From assembly GCA_008694505.1 (NCBI GenBank), contig VZDJ01007755.1, positions 1,193,409-1,257,408 on the forward strand: a stretch of 64,000 nt of DNA. The letters are read 5' to 3'. This document shows, piece after piece, positions 1 through 12,650 of this stretch; positions within the stretch are counted from its first letter, which is position 1, and each line of letters starts with the position of its first letter. The DNA comes from Cyanoderma ruficeps (lineage: Eukaryota > Chordata > Aves > Passeriformes > Timaliidae). The translations under genes were made by a program, and so were the position numbers. The notes under the pieces are model-generated. The model ran no database searches. It was not told the DNA's origin and was given only the letters and a program-made list of their open reading frames with translations.

Positions 1-582
1 GAACTTTTTACCAGCAATTACAGTGTTATAGTTTGTCTTCACATCTTGTCTATAATATTGATTTTGGTAGATGCTTGTGTTCTGTGAAAGAAGAGTACAG
101 TTAACATCTTTTCTGAAATGCTAATTCACAGGATCTTCCAAAGATCTCTTTGTCTTTATAGGATATTTTAAGGAAGAATGCCAGAAGAATGCCAGTTTAA
201 GTTGGTCTTTACTGTCACAGAAAGGATAGGTGCACTTACAGGTGCTTTTCAGGTAATTTGGAACCATAATTTGCTTGGTTTATATGTTTTACTAAAATGG
301 GGCTGAATCCCTCAGTGTTGTGATTAAAAGAGAAATCATGTCTGGACAAAAACTAGCCCAAAATTTAGCTTTAAGGTTCTGTTCCATGACAAAGGAGAAT
401 GTGGCGTCTAACCATCTTACTGATTTAGGTTCAAGTCTGACACTACTGTCAGGGAATCAGAAATGAGAATTCTTAAGGAGGTGGAAATCAGCAGCACACC
501 CTTAGTTCCCTTCAGTAAAGGTAATCTCTATGTTGACTTTGTTTAACTAAGTCAAATATCGTAATAACCATTTCACATATTA

Positions 583-780
583 TGAAGAATTTCTTTACAA
601 AAGGAGTTGTCAAGCAGTAGAACAGGCTGTCCAGGGAAGTGCCTCATTCACCACTACAAGAGGTATTTAAAAGACACATAAATGTGGCACTTAATGATAT
701 ACTTTAGTGGTGTACTTGTTAGTGCTGGGTTAATGGTTGAAGTTGATTTTCCTCTTCAACATAAATAATTTTATGATTTA
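583..780 (+). repeat. CR1 LINE 3'-end fragment
   Basis: The segment reads as a diverged CR1 3' untranslated tail. It begins near an 'agaacaggctgtccaggga' stretch and passes through the typical 'gaggtatttaaaagacac' and 'gtgctgggttaatggttga' stretches. It ends in an 'attttatgattta' remnant of the CR1 terminal octamer repeat. It has no coding content. Orientation is sense to STAU2, and its divergence suggests an old insertion. Confidence 0.75.
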
Positions 781-3700
781 ATTTTAAAAGTCCTTGGTAT
801 CTCCGTCTTTCAAGACTTTTGGGTCCCTGTTTTCTACGAGACAATTCCACCCCATTTTATAAACATTTCTTACATTTCCTACCTTTTAGAAAGTCTGAAA
901 CGTGTATTTTAGTGTACTGATCTAATGTGATCTAAATTTTTTTTCTTTGTTAATGTTCAGTGCTAAACTGTATTCACTGGACCAGCTGAGATTAGTCACT
1001 GTGCTTTGGTGACCACTACTATGGCAGTCTCATTGTGTTACTTACACATTTTTATTAGCAATGAATTGCTATTTACTTGTCAGTTGTTGGTGTAAATTCA
1101 TTAAAGATTGAAAAAGAATATTAAATTATAAAAAGGAATATTAAAGGATGTTATGTATGCTTCCCTAGGAAATCTGCTCTTTTTATGCTTTTAAGTAGAA
1201 AGGAATCAAAGCCTTGAAAGGTTTCACCGATCATTTTTGGTTTCTGACCTTTTGGCCCTTTACATTGTTCTCTATGGTTGATTAACAGACACCTTCCTTT
1301 CCCCTTCCAGGTGTAGATGAAGCTTCCTTCTAAAGGTCATCCACTTGTTTGTCACCATTCTGATATGATGTGCAGGGCGACATATAATGCTCACCCTTTG
1401 CAATTCACCAAGCTCTCTCACACATTTCTTTTCTTAAAAGTCTGATGGCACAGAGGAGATTTCTGGACAGAAGCCTTAGCTGACCATACGTGGCCATTTT
1501 TAGAGGTTGCAGAACTGATAACTAGTGAGGTAGGGGAGTGTGCATCCTCAATTAACTGCACTCATCTGCTGAGGGGTGGCTTATTAAATCACAATTAAGT
1601 GTGATTTTTCAGCTTGTTCTTACTTTCAATCCTTTAATTTCCAATTTTGAAGCGATAGGTTATATTTCTTACTCATGATAATGCAATTTAATGCCTGAAT
1701 ATTTACATTCCTCAAGGTGGGAAAAGAATGTAGAACAGTACACACTAATTATTTGAATTTAATTTGGATGGTGAGAATCACTCTGTGACCTTTCTTGGGG
1801 CTTCTTCTTCTGTGGACTTTCAGGTTAATTAATTCCTATGAAGTCCTAGCCCTGAGATGATTTTGTTAGTAACACTTTTATTAGTATTACAATACTGGCA
1901 TAAATATATGATAAAATGAAATAAGTGAGATACTTCATTCTCTCATTTACTTAGTGTCTAGGCTGGCAAACAACATGATTTTTCTTTTTTTTTTGACATG
2001 AGTTTCTTATGTAAAAAGAAAATGATACTGTAGTCAGATATGCAGCATTGTTTATGTTCTTTTACTGTAATGGCTATTTGGACAGCATTCTCAGTAACCA
2101 CTCTGCATGCTTGTAAAGATTAGTGAGTAATACAGTTCATGGGAAATTTTATGAGCTGAAGTAGATAAGAGTATGAGATGTTTGTCTTCTGGATGTCTGC
2201 TTTAACCTCTGAAGTATACAGAGTACATCACAGCTTCATTATGTTTTTCCCTTTTTATTCCTATTGTAGTTAGTTTTGTGCCACAGAAAAAACTTTTTCC
2301 TTGTATTTACCTTTTCCTTCCCCCAGCCTCCAACTCCATTTCAGCACTGTCCCCTTGACATTGTCCAATGTCTTTAACTCTGATTCCTATATTATATATG
2401 CTATTTTTACAGTCAGGAATAAGTTGACATTTTCTAAACCATTCTCATTACTTAGTTATTCAGTTGATAGGTAAAAATACTTCTTCAGAGGAACATAAAA
2501 TTTTGTTCTTTTCTCTTCTTGATTCTGTTGTTATTCAGTTATTTTTTCTACCTTAGTCTTCAGTATACAGTACTTTGAGAGGTTTTTGTCATGATCATTT
2601 TTCCCGTGGGTTTTTCCCTATTACTTCTTCTTGGCCTTTTTTTTTTTTTTCCCTTGCATATCTCTTGCACTTCTTATTTTTCTTTAAGGGAGGGTATTTG
2701 GGCTGGTTTTGAGACCCTTCTGGAACTTTGACAAGTGCTTCATCTTAACCTCAAGGGTTTAGATTGAAGGAGAGACAGAGCAATAAATGTGGAAGCAGAG
2801 ACCTGAAATTACTCTGAAACTAGTGCTACATAGCTAGTTCAATATGTTTGCTCTAATCCTTGTCAGCTTAATCTATGATGGTTCAAACTCCTAAACTTAA
2901 AATGTCTATAGCTTCCTGTTGGTTTCTTCTAATTACTTGTGATGAGCAACAGGTTTTTTTACTTCTTGTTGTACATATCTGCTATAAATGGCAAATAAAT
3001 AGTGATAAATGCAGAGAGTAAATACTGAAATATTTATTTCAGTCAAATGTCTATTGAGCAACTTAGAATTCAGAACAGTGGTGTGGCAATATTATCGTCT
3101 TGTCATCACAAATTCTGCTGGGAAGATTCCACATTAGATAATGTTGTATTAATCTGAATCCTCCTCCCTCTTGTTTTTCACTCAGGAATGTTTCGATATT
3201 GTGGTCGTGGAAACATGATTCAATTTTTTTTTTACTAAGTTACTCATACTGCTTGAAGGAACTACATAGCCTCTAGCTCAGGAAAAGTAAAAAAAATAGA
3301 AAAGGGAATTACCATTAGCTTCATGAAAAATTCCCAGACTCATAACAAAGTTTAAAAGAAAGTATAAATAAAGACAGACAAAAAGGTATAAAACTCAATG
3401 TGAAATTACTGTGTACTAAAGGTAGATTGTGTATGACAAATGTGTTAACCTTACATGTTGTGTGTCAACTCATTATTTAGGTAAAGAGAGTAAAGTAAGT
3501 CTTATATTGGTGGGATTCAGTTAAGCATTTTATAGCATTAGATAAGGATAATGTTTTCATTAAACTGAAGGAGAAGGGGATTTGTATAAGAAATGCAGGA
3601 TGGGAAAGGAAAAGAAAAATAATCAGTAGTATTAAAAGTCAAACTAGGAGGAAGATTAATAAGTACACTTCTTCCCATTTTAGAGTCAACCTTTTAAGTT

Positions 3701-5040
3701 ATTTTTGTTAAAGATGTTTGCACAAGAAGTAGGAAAATGTTTATGAGATGTAGAAGGCATCATTGATAGACATCAAGATAGGCAGGAAGACTTGGGTGAT
3801 AGAGAGGACTGACATACTAGAAATGCAATGAGGGTAGACTTTCCAGTCTAAAATGTAAGATTAATAACATAGGCACTTGTAGTACTAACTCTGTTGTCAC
3901 CTGAGGGTTATTCAGTTGAAGACCACAGAACAGAAGTGTTATATTATTAAGTATTTACTAGATAAACCGAGAAGAACTAATGTGGTTGAATTAGTGGAGA
4001 GGCAGATGTGAATTTTAAGATGCGTTGAGCAAGATGTTTCTGGTATAGATACATATTCCTATCACACAGAATACCGTTAGCCTTTTATATGGTATATTGT
4101 TTTCCATTCTTGGCTTTTGTATTTAAGAACAGGAGCAAGTATGGGGAAGGGCTGTGAAGGATGATCAAGACAGTGATCCTTTTATACAGAAAAGTTCTGA
4201 AATACTTTAACTTGTTCCCTTTCAAAGCAAAGGCTGACAGGGAGTGGGAAAGCTCACCAACAACAAAAAAAATAAATAAGCTATATGAGTTACAGGATAG
4301 TATTGACACAAAACAAAATTATGTATGTAAAAGTATAGCCAAGGTGAACACGAGATTCCTAAGTATCCACTCAGCTTTTAGATCATCCTCCCAGCAGAAG
4401 CAAGTAATCTCATTTGTTTTCTAATAGACCTTAGCAGATAAAGAGGATTATGTTATGCAGTTGCCTGCAACTCATGCATCTTGACTGCTAAATGTGGGAT
4501 TTTCTAACATTCTTGCATTTGAAATAGAAAAGGTTTGGAGTTTCTATGTTTTAAAATGGGAAGCATCTTTGTTATGTTTTCTGACTATTTTTTAAAAAAA
4601 TGAACAGATGCTTTTGAATATCTTTTTGTTAATATGTTTTCATCACATGGTTTTCTTTACAATTCTTATATAGTCAGTTAAACATTCTTTTGCTTAGGGA
4701 TTTTCGACAACTTGGAAAAATTGACTTCATAAATGACCATAGCAAATATTAAATAGAGAAAAAATACTGAATCATTCAGAATTAATTAAATTCATTTAAA
4801 GTTTTTCAAGATTTGACTTCTAATTCAAAGCCATCTTTCGAATGAAGAATAATTTAGGACAAGTATATGTGAATTTTCTTTTTTTAATTCTCATCTATGT
4901 AGCTGGGAGGAGGTCATCATTCAAATAACGATGGCTGTAGCTAAAACTGATACATAGTGTGTGCCTTGCTCGTTTCACATTAAGAATGTTTTTGGAGGAT
5001 GTGAAAGTAATCTAGAAGAGAACAGCCAGACTAATTCATC

Positions 5041-6855
5041 ATAGAATTATAGAATGGTTTAGGCTGGAAGAGATCTCAAAAATCATCTTGTTCCAACTCC
5101 CTGCTGTGGGCAGGAACACCTTCCACTAGACCAGGTTGCTCCATGCAACCTGTTCCAGTGCCTCACCAACCTCACAGTAAAGAATTTTCCACTCACGTCC
5201 AGCCTCTCACCCACCAGCACACCCAAGTCCTTCCTGGCAGAGCTGCTCTCAATCTGTTCATCCCCCAGCCTGTGCTGATACGGGGTGTTGCCCTGATCCA
5301 GGTGCAGCATTTTGTACTTGGTCTTGTTAAATCTCATGAGATTCCCACAGGCCTATTTCTCAAGTTTGTCCAGGTCCCTTTGGATGGTATCCCATCCCAC
5401 TCCACAGATGTGACAACCTCCCCACTCAGCTTGGTGTCCTGTGCAAATTTGCTGAGGGTGCTCTTGATCCCTTTGTCTGTGTTATTAATGTAGATATTAA
5501 ATCACATCAGTCCCAAAGCAGATCCTTGAGTGACACCACTTATCACTGATGTCCACCAGGACTGAGACACTAACTGCTACATTCTGCATGCAACTGTCCA
5601 AACATTTTCTTATCCAACTAACAGTCCATTCATCAAATCCGGTTCTTTCCAGTTCAGAGAGAGGGATGTTGTGGGGGACCGTGTCAAAGGTTCTACAGAA
5701 GTCCATATAAATGACATCTGTAGCCCTTTCATTATTCACTAATGTCACTCTCTTGAAGAAAGCCACTGAGGTGGTCAGGCAGGACTTGCCCTTGATGAAG
5801 CCTTGCTGGCTGTCTCGAATCAGCTCCCTGTCCTCCCTGTGCCTTAGCACAGCTTCTAGGAGGATCTGTTGTTCCATGATCTGCCCAGGCACAGAGGTGA
5901 GGCTGACCAACCACTTGTTTCTCCTTTCTACGCTTTTTGAAGATGGATACAGTGTTTCCCTTTGCCAGTCTCCCAGGGCTTCCTCTGACTGCCATTACTT
6001 TTCAAATATTATGAAGAGTGGCTTGGCAGCTAAATCTGCTTGTTCCCTTCAGGAGTCTGTTGCAGCTGATCAGGTCCCAGAAACTTGTTTATATTCATGT
6101 TCCTCAAGTGGTCATGAACCTGACCTTTACTTAAAATAGGGGGGACTTTGGTGGTGTGGGAAGAGATGTTGCCGTTGAAGACTGGCAAAAAAAATTGTTG
6201 AGTATCTCAGCCTTCTCCCATCTGTTGTTACCAGTTTTCCAGCATTGTTTTTCAGCAGGGAACACTTTCTTTGACCTTCCTTTTCTGGTTAACATACTTG
6301 TAGATGCCCTTCTTTTCATTCTTTACATCCCTTGCCAGGTTCAGTTCCAGCTTCACCTTGGCCCTCCTCACCCCATCCCTACACAACCGTACTTCATCTC
6401 TATCCTATTCCCAGTTACCTGTTCTTGTTTCCATGCCTGTGCATTTGCTTCTTCCCCTTTAGTTTGACCAGCAGTTCCCCACTCAGCCACACTGATCTCT
6501 TGTTTTCCTTGACCAATTTCTCACTCCTGGGAATTGCTAGCTCTTGTGCTCCATGGAAGACTTCACTAAATATCTGCCAGTTCTGTTCTTCTCTCTTGTC
6601 CCTGAGGGCAGTCTTACAGGGGACCCTATTGACTATCTCCTTGAAGAGCTGAAAGTTTGCTTTCCTAAGGTTTAGGAGTCTAAATTTACTTTTTACCTGA
6701 CCCATATCCCTCAGGACTGGAATCCACCAAGGCATGGTCACTCTACCCCAGGCTGCCTCCAGTCTTGATGTCCCTGATTAGCTTGCTTGCACTGGCGACC
6801 AACAGATCCATTACCACATCCCCTCTGGTAGGGCTGTCCATTACTTGGCTCAGGA
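5041..6855 (-). mobile_element. CR1 LINE, 5'-truncated, reverse transcriptase and 3' UTR (copy 1)
   Basis: This is a non-LTR retrotransposon lying antisense to STAU2. The 3' end is at the low coordinate, where 'catagaattatagaatgg' is the reverse complement of the CR1 terminal repeat. Reading the minus strand, fragments of the reverse transcriptase appear in different frames at about 6740-5083. They include the finger/palm stretch containing YMDFCRTFDTVPH (near 5690-5640) and the C-terminal stretch [15 protein letters not shown] (near 5337-5290). The palm catalytic box, usually FADD in CR1, reads FAQD near 5445-5434, so a catalytic Asp is lost. Stops and frame changes break the ORF. The element ends against the 3' tail of a second CR1. 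It is a dead fossil copy. Confidence 0.9.
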
Positions 6856-8880
6856 ATCATAAAGTAGAATCATCCAGGTTAGCAGAAACCTTTAAGATCA
6901 TCAAGTACAATATCAATGCAGCACTACCACTCTTACACCACTAAACCACAACATCCAGTGCCAGTTCCCTGGGCAACCTATTCCAATGGCTGACCACCCT
7001 GATCATGAAAAGTTTTTTTCTAATATCCAATCCGAATTGCCCCTGTCTCATCTGAAACCCATTTTCTCTTCTTGAGTCTAAAAAAACCCAAGTCCCTCAG
7101 CTGTTCCTCATAAGACAAGTTTTCTAGACCTTTCATGAGCCTTGTTGTGCTTCGCTGGACATGCTCCAGCACCTCAAAGTGAGGGACCCTAAACTGAACA
7201 CAGTACCTAGGGTCTGGCCTCACGAATGCAGAGTACAGGGAGGTTCCCTAGTCCTGCTGGCTACACTATTCTTGATACAGATGCCATTGGCCTTCTTGGC
7301 CACCTGGCTACTGGCACATATTCAGCCAGCTGTCAACCAGCATCCCCAGGTCCCTTTCTGCTGAACAGCTCTTCCTCCAGCCTGTGGTGCTGCATGGGGT
7401 AGTTGTGACCCAAGTGCAGAACTTGGCACTTTGTCTTATTGAACCTCATGCAGTCATCCTTATCCCACTGATTGTCTGTCCAGGTTTCTCTGCAGAGCCT
7501 TCCACCCTCCAGCAGATCAACAGCCACACCCAACAGCCTCACCTTCAGCAGATCAACAGCCAACAATGACACTAAGTTTAGTGTCATTGGCAAATTTACT
7601 GCGCTCAACCCCTACTTCCAGATCATCAGTAAAGAGATTAAACAGATATTAAACAGGACCAGCCCCAAAAGTGTGCCTTGGAGAACACCACTAGCAACTG
7701 GCTGCCTCCTGGATTTAGCTCCATTCACCACAACTCCCTGGGCCCAGCCCTACAGCCAGGTTTTAACCATTGAAGAGTCCACCCACCCAAGCTGCAAGCA
7801 GACAGTTTTTCTAGGAGGATGGTGAGGGAAATAGTGTCAAAGGCTTTACTGAAGTCCAGGTTGATGACATCCACAGCCTTTCTCTGATCTACTAAGTGAG
7901 TCACTTTGTCATAGAAGATCAGGCTGGTCAAGCAGGGCTTTCCTTTTGTAAATCCATTTTGGCTGGGCTTGATGCTCTGGTTGTCTTGCATGTGCTATGC
8001 AATGGCACCCTGGATGATCTTTCATAACCTTGCCTGGAACTGAGGTCAAGCTGACAGGCCCGTTGTTCTCCAGATTGTCTTTCTGACCATTCTTGGCAAT
8101 GGATGTTACATTTGCTAATTTCCAGTCAGCTGGAACTTCATCATTTGACCAGAACTGCTTTTAGATTATTGGGAATGGTTTGGCAAGTTCTTTCACTAGT
8201 TCCCCCATTACTCTGGGATAGATCCTATCTGGGCCCAGTCTTGTGTTTACTTAGCATAGCAGGTCTCTAGCCATCTCCTCCTGGTTTATGGAGGCTTCAC
8301 TCAGCTCCCCATCACCAACTTCTAGCTCTGGGACCTGGGTATTCTGAGGACAGCTGGTCTTGGTATTAAAGACTGAAGCAAAGATGATGTTAAGTGTCTC
8401 TGCCTTTTCCTCATCCCCTGTCACTACTCTCTGCATTTAACAAATGCTGAAGACCTTCCTTTTGCTGCCAATGTATTTATAGAAACTTATTTTGTTGTCT
8501 TAAACTATAGCGGCCAAATCAAGTTCTAATTGGGCTTTGGCCCTTCTAATTTTCTCTCTACATGACCTTGCAACATCCTTATAGTCCTCCCAAGTTACCA
8601 GATCCTCCTTCTAAGAGGTGATATATTCTCTTTTTCACCCCAAGTTCTCTGTTTAATCAGGCTGTTTAAGAAATTATCCTCCATGCATTCTGGGAGTCTC
8701 CTGGATTGCCTACAGCTCACCCTGATACTTTTCCAGCAGATGTCAGGGTGGTTGAAGTCCCCCAGCAGGACAAGAGCCTGTGAGCAAAATCCTTCCTGGA
8801 ACTGGAGCAAGAAGGCTTCCTCTATAAGCTCTGCTTGATCAAGCAGCCTAGCCTGTAGTAGACACTGTTCAAGAATAAGG
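6856..8880 (-). mobile_element. CR1 LINE, 5'-truncated, endonuclease end plus reverse transcriptase (copy 2)
   Basis: A second CR1 lies in the same orientation directly 5' (minus-strand sense) of copy 1. Its 3' tail starts at 'gaatcataaagtagaatcat'. The minus strand shows the end of the endonuclease domain (LLGDFNHPDICW near 8785-8750). Reverse transcriptase fragments follow, including NLDFSKAFDTIS near 7868-7833, where family members carry a conserved Asp. The palm box reads FAND instead of FADD near 7592-7581. Further C-terminal fragments (MRFNKTKCQVLHLGH) follow near 7448-7404. Several stops and frameshifts interrupt it. The 3' UTR type differs from copy 1, so the two are probably different CR1 subfamilies and not a duplication. 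Confidence 0.9.
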
Positions 8881-9939
8881 GACTGTAGTTCTCAAAAGGA
8901 GTACTTGGAAAAGAGCCTCTTTGTTCCCAGGTGTTGTTGTGGATCTGCTGAAAGAACCAGAAGGTTCATTGTGTGAAGACAAAAGTAACTATATTGGATG
9001 TTTCCTTCTTCAAAATAGAATTCACATCTGTAAGAAATGCATGTGGCTAATGGACTGCTTAGAAAAATAGGATATAGCCAGAGAACAGCTGCACTAAGCA
9101 ACTTGCTCCCCTAGAGAAATTTCAAATCTTACGGAGAAAGAGTGTTTCCTACTCCCCTCCATGGTCTGTGGCTCTCTATCCCTCCACTCACAAAGCTCAC
9201 AGCATTTTCCTGATTAAACAGTGCCAGCAGGGCTGCCAGCTTGATTGACTTCATATGGAAAAGGAGCCAGATAGAAAAAGTGCAGAGAATGACCCTTTCA
9301 GCAAAGCTGTCATGTGAAGAATGACTTTCCCATACTGTGTTGTAGCTCATATTTTAGTGGCCTTCATCTTGGCCACTAAAATGTGGTCCCAGTTCCTCTT
9401 CTGTTTGCATTATGGAATGGGAATAAGGTAATACTTCCTATAACACTTGTAGTGGGGAAGTTTATTTGGTTTATTTCTTCTTTTTTACTTAGTTGAAGAA
9501 TATGTTGACCATTAGAATTTAGAGAAAATTTCACTGACTTTTTAACACAAGACTAAATCTAAATAAACTTCCTGGTTTCTGTGAGCTGCATCTTGCACTT
9601 GCTTTTATTCCTTTTCTAAGAAGAAAGTAACAGTATTTATCAAAAATGTTTATGCCACTGAGGAATCCAGAGAAATGCAGGAAATGCAGTATGAACACAT
9701 AACGTATGTACTAATACTTTATTTGTCTTTGTGTGTGTGGATTTGATGGCCAAAAAGGAAGAGGCCCCAAGGGCTCCTTAGTATGCAATTAATATTTTGG
9801 CTAGAAAAGCAGCAGATTGTTTCAGTATGCTTACATGTTATGACATCATATTCCAGTAAAATTATAATGAACAGAATTTTTGTTTGTCTCTGTGGCAAAC
9901 CAAAATGAGTTTTCTAATTGTCAGCAGACCTTGGTGATT

Positions 9940-10040
9940 TATTTAATTATAGTGGCGCCCACTCACACCAACTTAGTTGAGGTCTGTCAGCATTTCTGTT
10001 ATGAACCCCTATTTTTAGGGGTTTATAACTAGTTGTAAAT
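9940..10040. repeat. Possible ancient amniote repeat remnant with a short hairpin
   Basis: The stretch contains a 7-bp perfect hairpin (aacccct at 10004-10010, aggggtt at 10017-10023, loop attttt), followed by 'tataactagttgtaaat'. This resembles a motif I associate with very old interspersed repeats of amniotes, but I cannot name the family. The hairpin is seen directly; the repeat assignment is a recollection. Confidence 0.3.
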
Positions 10041-11689
10041 ATTTACTCATTGCTGAAATTTGACATCCAAGGTCACATTCATAGACCAAATATCCTTTTT
10101 CAGGTTAACTATTCTAGTGGCATTAGCTAAAAAGTAGATTTCTGGTGCTGTGAACTTAGACGGAATAAAGGGAACCTGCTTTTCTGACCTCTTATTTGAA
10201 GGATCTTTTTAAGAATCTTAGATGTCCAGAAGAGCCAGATGAAAATGAACTTGTCTTTATGGGTTATATATGACTGATTATGTATTATCTGTTATACACA
10301 TATGTGTATAAATACACACACATATATACACTTTGTTTTCTTCCAACTGAATGTATCATTTCACATGCCCTTTTGTTGTCTTCTAGTCTTAGAATCTTGT
10401 GTCATTTGGCTGTGTTGGTCAGCTTATGTTCTGAGGAGTGTGCCAGTATCACCTGAAAATCTCTTTTACGTAAAGATTTTCCCTGGAAATTTCCTTAGCA
10501 TTTGTAGCTGCTATGTAGAATGCAGGAAGATACTTATTTTCCAAAGGAAGAGAATTTAAAAACTTTTAGAGACCTAATGAGTCCATATGTGAGGCGTTAC
10601 TGTTTGAAATCCTGACTGTTTCAGTTCTGTGGCTGAAAAGAGTGACAGAGGATTGAGGAGTGTAGAACTGACATGTAGATGTTCTTATGAAGGAAAATAT
10701 TGTGCTCATATGTTATTGCAGAATAATTGCTAAATTCTATACAAGTATTCCAAAGATTGCTAATGCTTTCAGCCTTTTCTAATAACTCATATTAGTATAC
10801 TGGGAAAGTTTTTTAATGATCAGTGGCAGATACATCATTTTACCTTTATATGAGCTTGTTCTGTACATGAGTGTACATTGTAGGGATGCAGAATCATTCA
10901 TTATTAAAACTCAGTTTAATTGTCACACTGTACTTTCAGACTGTAATACTATGATTACTTTTGAGGCTTTTGTTAATACAGTCTCTGTCCTCACCACTGA
11001 AAAGAAGAGGATGTTGTTTCCTTTGACATGCTCCTTGTTGTAGAGAAGCCAATAGCCTCACAGATTTTGTTCATTTTCTGAGGATTTCAGGTGTTCGTTT
11101 GCGCTTTCCTGGCAATGCTCATATTATCAGTGCTCTGTTACAACTCTGCTTGAGGCCAAGGAGAAAAAGAAAAATTTAATCAAAACCATGTAAAAGCCTA
11201 ATCATTCTGGCAATGCCAAAGAGCTGCATGAGGCTCTAGAGCCACAGGCTGAATATCATTTTCCCTTATTATCACATAAATAGCTCCCTAAACACTCTTT
11301 AAAAGAAAAGGTGGGGAGGGGAGAAGGAAAAAGAGAAGGCCTGTTGTGGGATTTAAGTTTATAAAGTGGATTAAGTTCATGTGCTTTCCTCCTTTGCATG
11401 CAGTGGAGAGAAAGGTAGGTCTAGTAACTCAACAGGAAACAGGAACTTCTGATGGATATTGTATTTTCTCTAAATCTAGGTAGTTGCTAACAGCACTACC
11501 TCATTTCTTTCAATTTAAAGAGGATTGTGAAGTAATGGGGTGGGACATACTACCAAGGTGCCTATTGCTTTTGCATGACACAGCTTGTCTTGTGCTAAGC
11601 AGCTGTCAACACATGCAGCCATTTCCAGTTCTGCATCTTCTGTGGTGGTGGGAAGATTCCTGGAACTCTTTGGGGAACTTGAGAGTACC

Positions 11690-12650
11690 TGTTGCTGCAG
11701 GGAATAGAGAACTAAAGGAGGCTGTGACTTCTAGCAAGCTCTAGCACCTTCCAGTAAGCTCTGTCAGCAACTCCTGGTCAAAAGATGCACTGAGCTTCCC
11801 TTCCAGTCATCTCCTGATTAGAGAGGGTCAAGCATGTGTAGGTCCTGGGGAAGAGCACATGTAAGTGCAGGGCCTAGAGCACTGCTCACAGAGACACCCA
11901 GCAGACACAGCAGATTGCACAGCACATGATGCAGAAGGGAGTGGGAAACTCTGCTGAGGATGGGGTTGTGCTCAGCAGTGCTGGTGATGTACCACCTGGC
12001 ACAGTTCCTAGCACCATCTGGGGCAGCTCTCCAGGTACATCAGAGACCTTGAGTCAGAGCTAGCAACAGAGCTCTAGCTAGGCTGTAGAGATAATGGTCT
12101 TGTCTGCAGGAGGTGTGCTGTGTCAGAGGATTTGTTACCAAGTAAAGAAGATGCAGGAAGATGTCAACAAACTGCTGACATCAGTAGATCAAATGAGTAA
12201 GAGATCATTTGGATCTTCTCTAAGACCCTGCAAGTACAAGAGCATGAATTCCCAGCCATACCAAAGGAGGAGCAGGGAGAGTCAGTGCCAGTTGGGCTGG
12301 GAAACTGGGAAGGAGTCCTGTGATGAAAAAAGCTGGAAGTTGGTGATTTTTGGTGTTGGGAGAAAGGTTTCTGCTCTATCTGCAAATCTCCAACAATATC
12401 AGTGCCACGTGTTTGAATTCTATTAGGCATGTAGGAACTTTGTAACAGATTTTCAGAAAATGTGGTCTGACACTAGAACAGGTCATCCAGAGATGTTGTG
12501 GACTCTTTATCCTTGGAGACATCCACAATATCTTGGACAAGGCGTGGACAAGACAGTGTAACTTCAGGTCTTGGCCATGTTCTGGATGCTGTTTTTGACC
12601 AGATAACCTCCAGAAGCCTTTCCAGCAGGAGTTATTATATAATTGTATGA
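11690..12650 (+). repeat. Composite interspersed repeat with a CR1-type 3' end
   Basis: The last 225 bases (about 12425-12650) are a CR1 3' tail. They contain 'agaacaggtcatccagagat', a 'ccttggagacatccacaa' stretch, and the terminal 'tatataattgtatga'. The 5' part (about 11690-12424) is GC-richer than the surrounding intron. It holds a 110-codon open frame at 12094-12426 that begins coiled-coil-like (MQEDVNKLLTSVDQMSK). I suspect it is the upstream part of the same retroelement, possibly an internally deleted CR1, but I do not recognise the protein. I do not call it a gene: no splice sites or homology support it. Confidence 0.45.

Noticed and set aside
4085..4424. Overlapping frames of 74 and 87 codons on opposite strands
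   Set aside because: No family recognised, no splice or promoter context; treated as chance.
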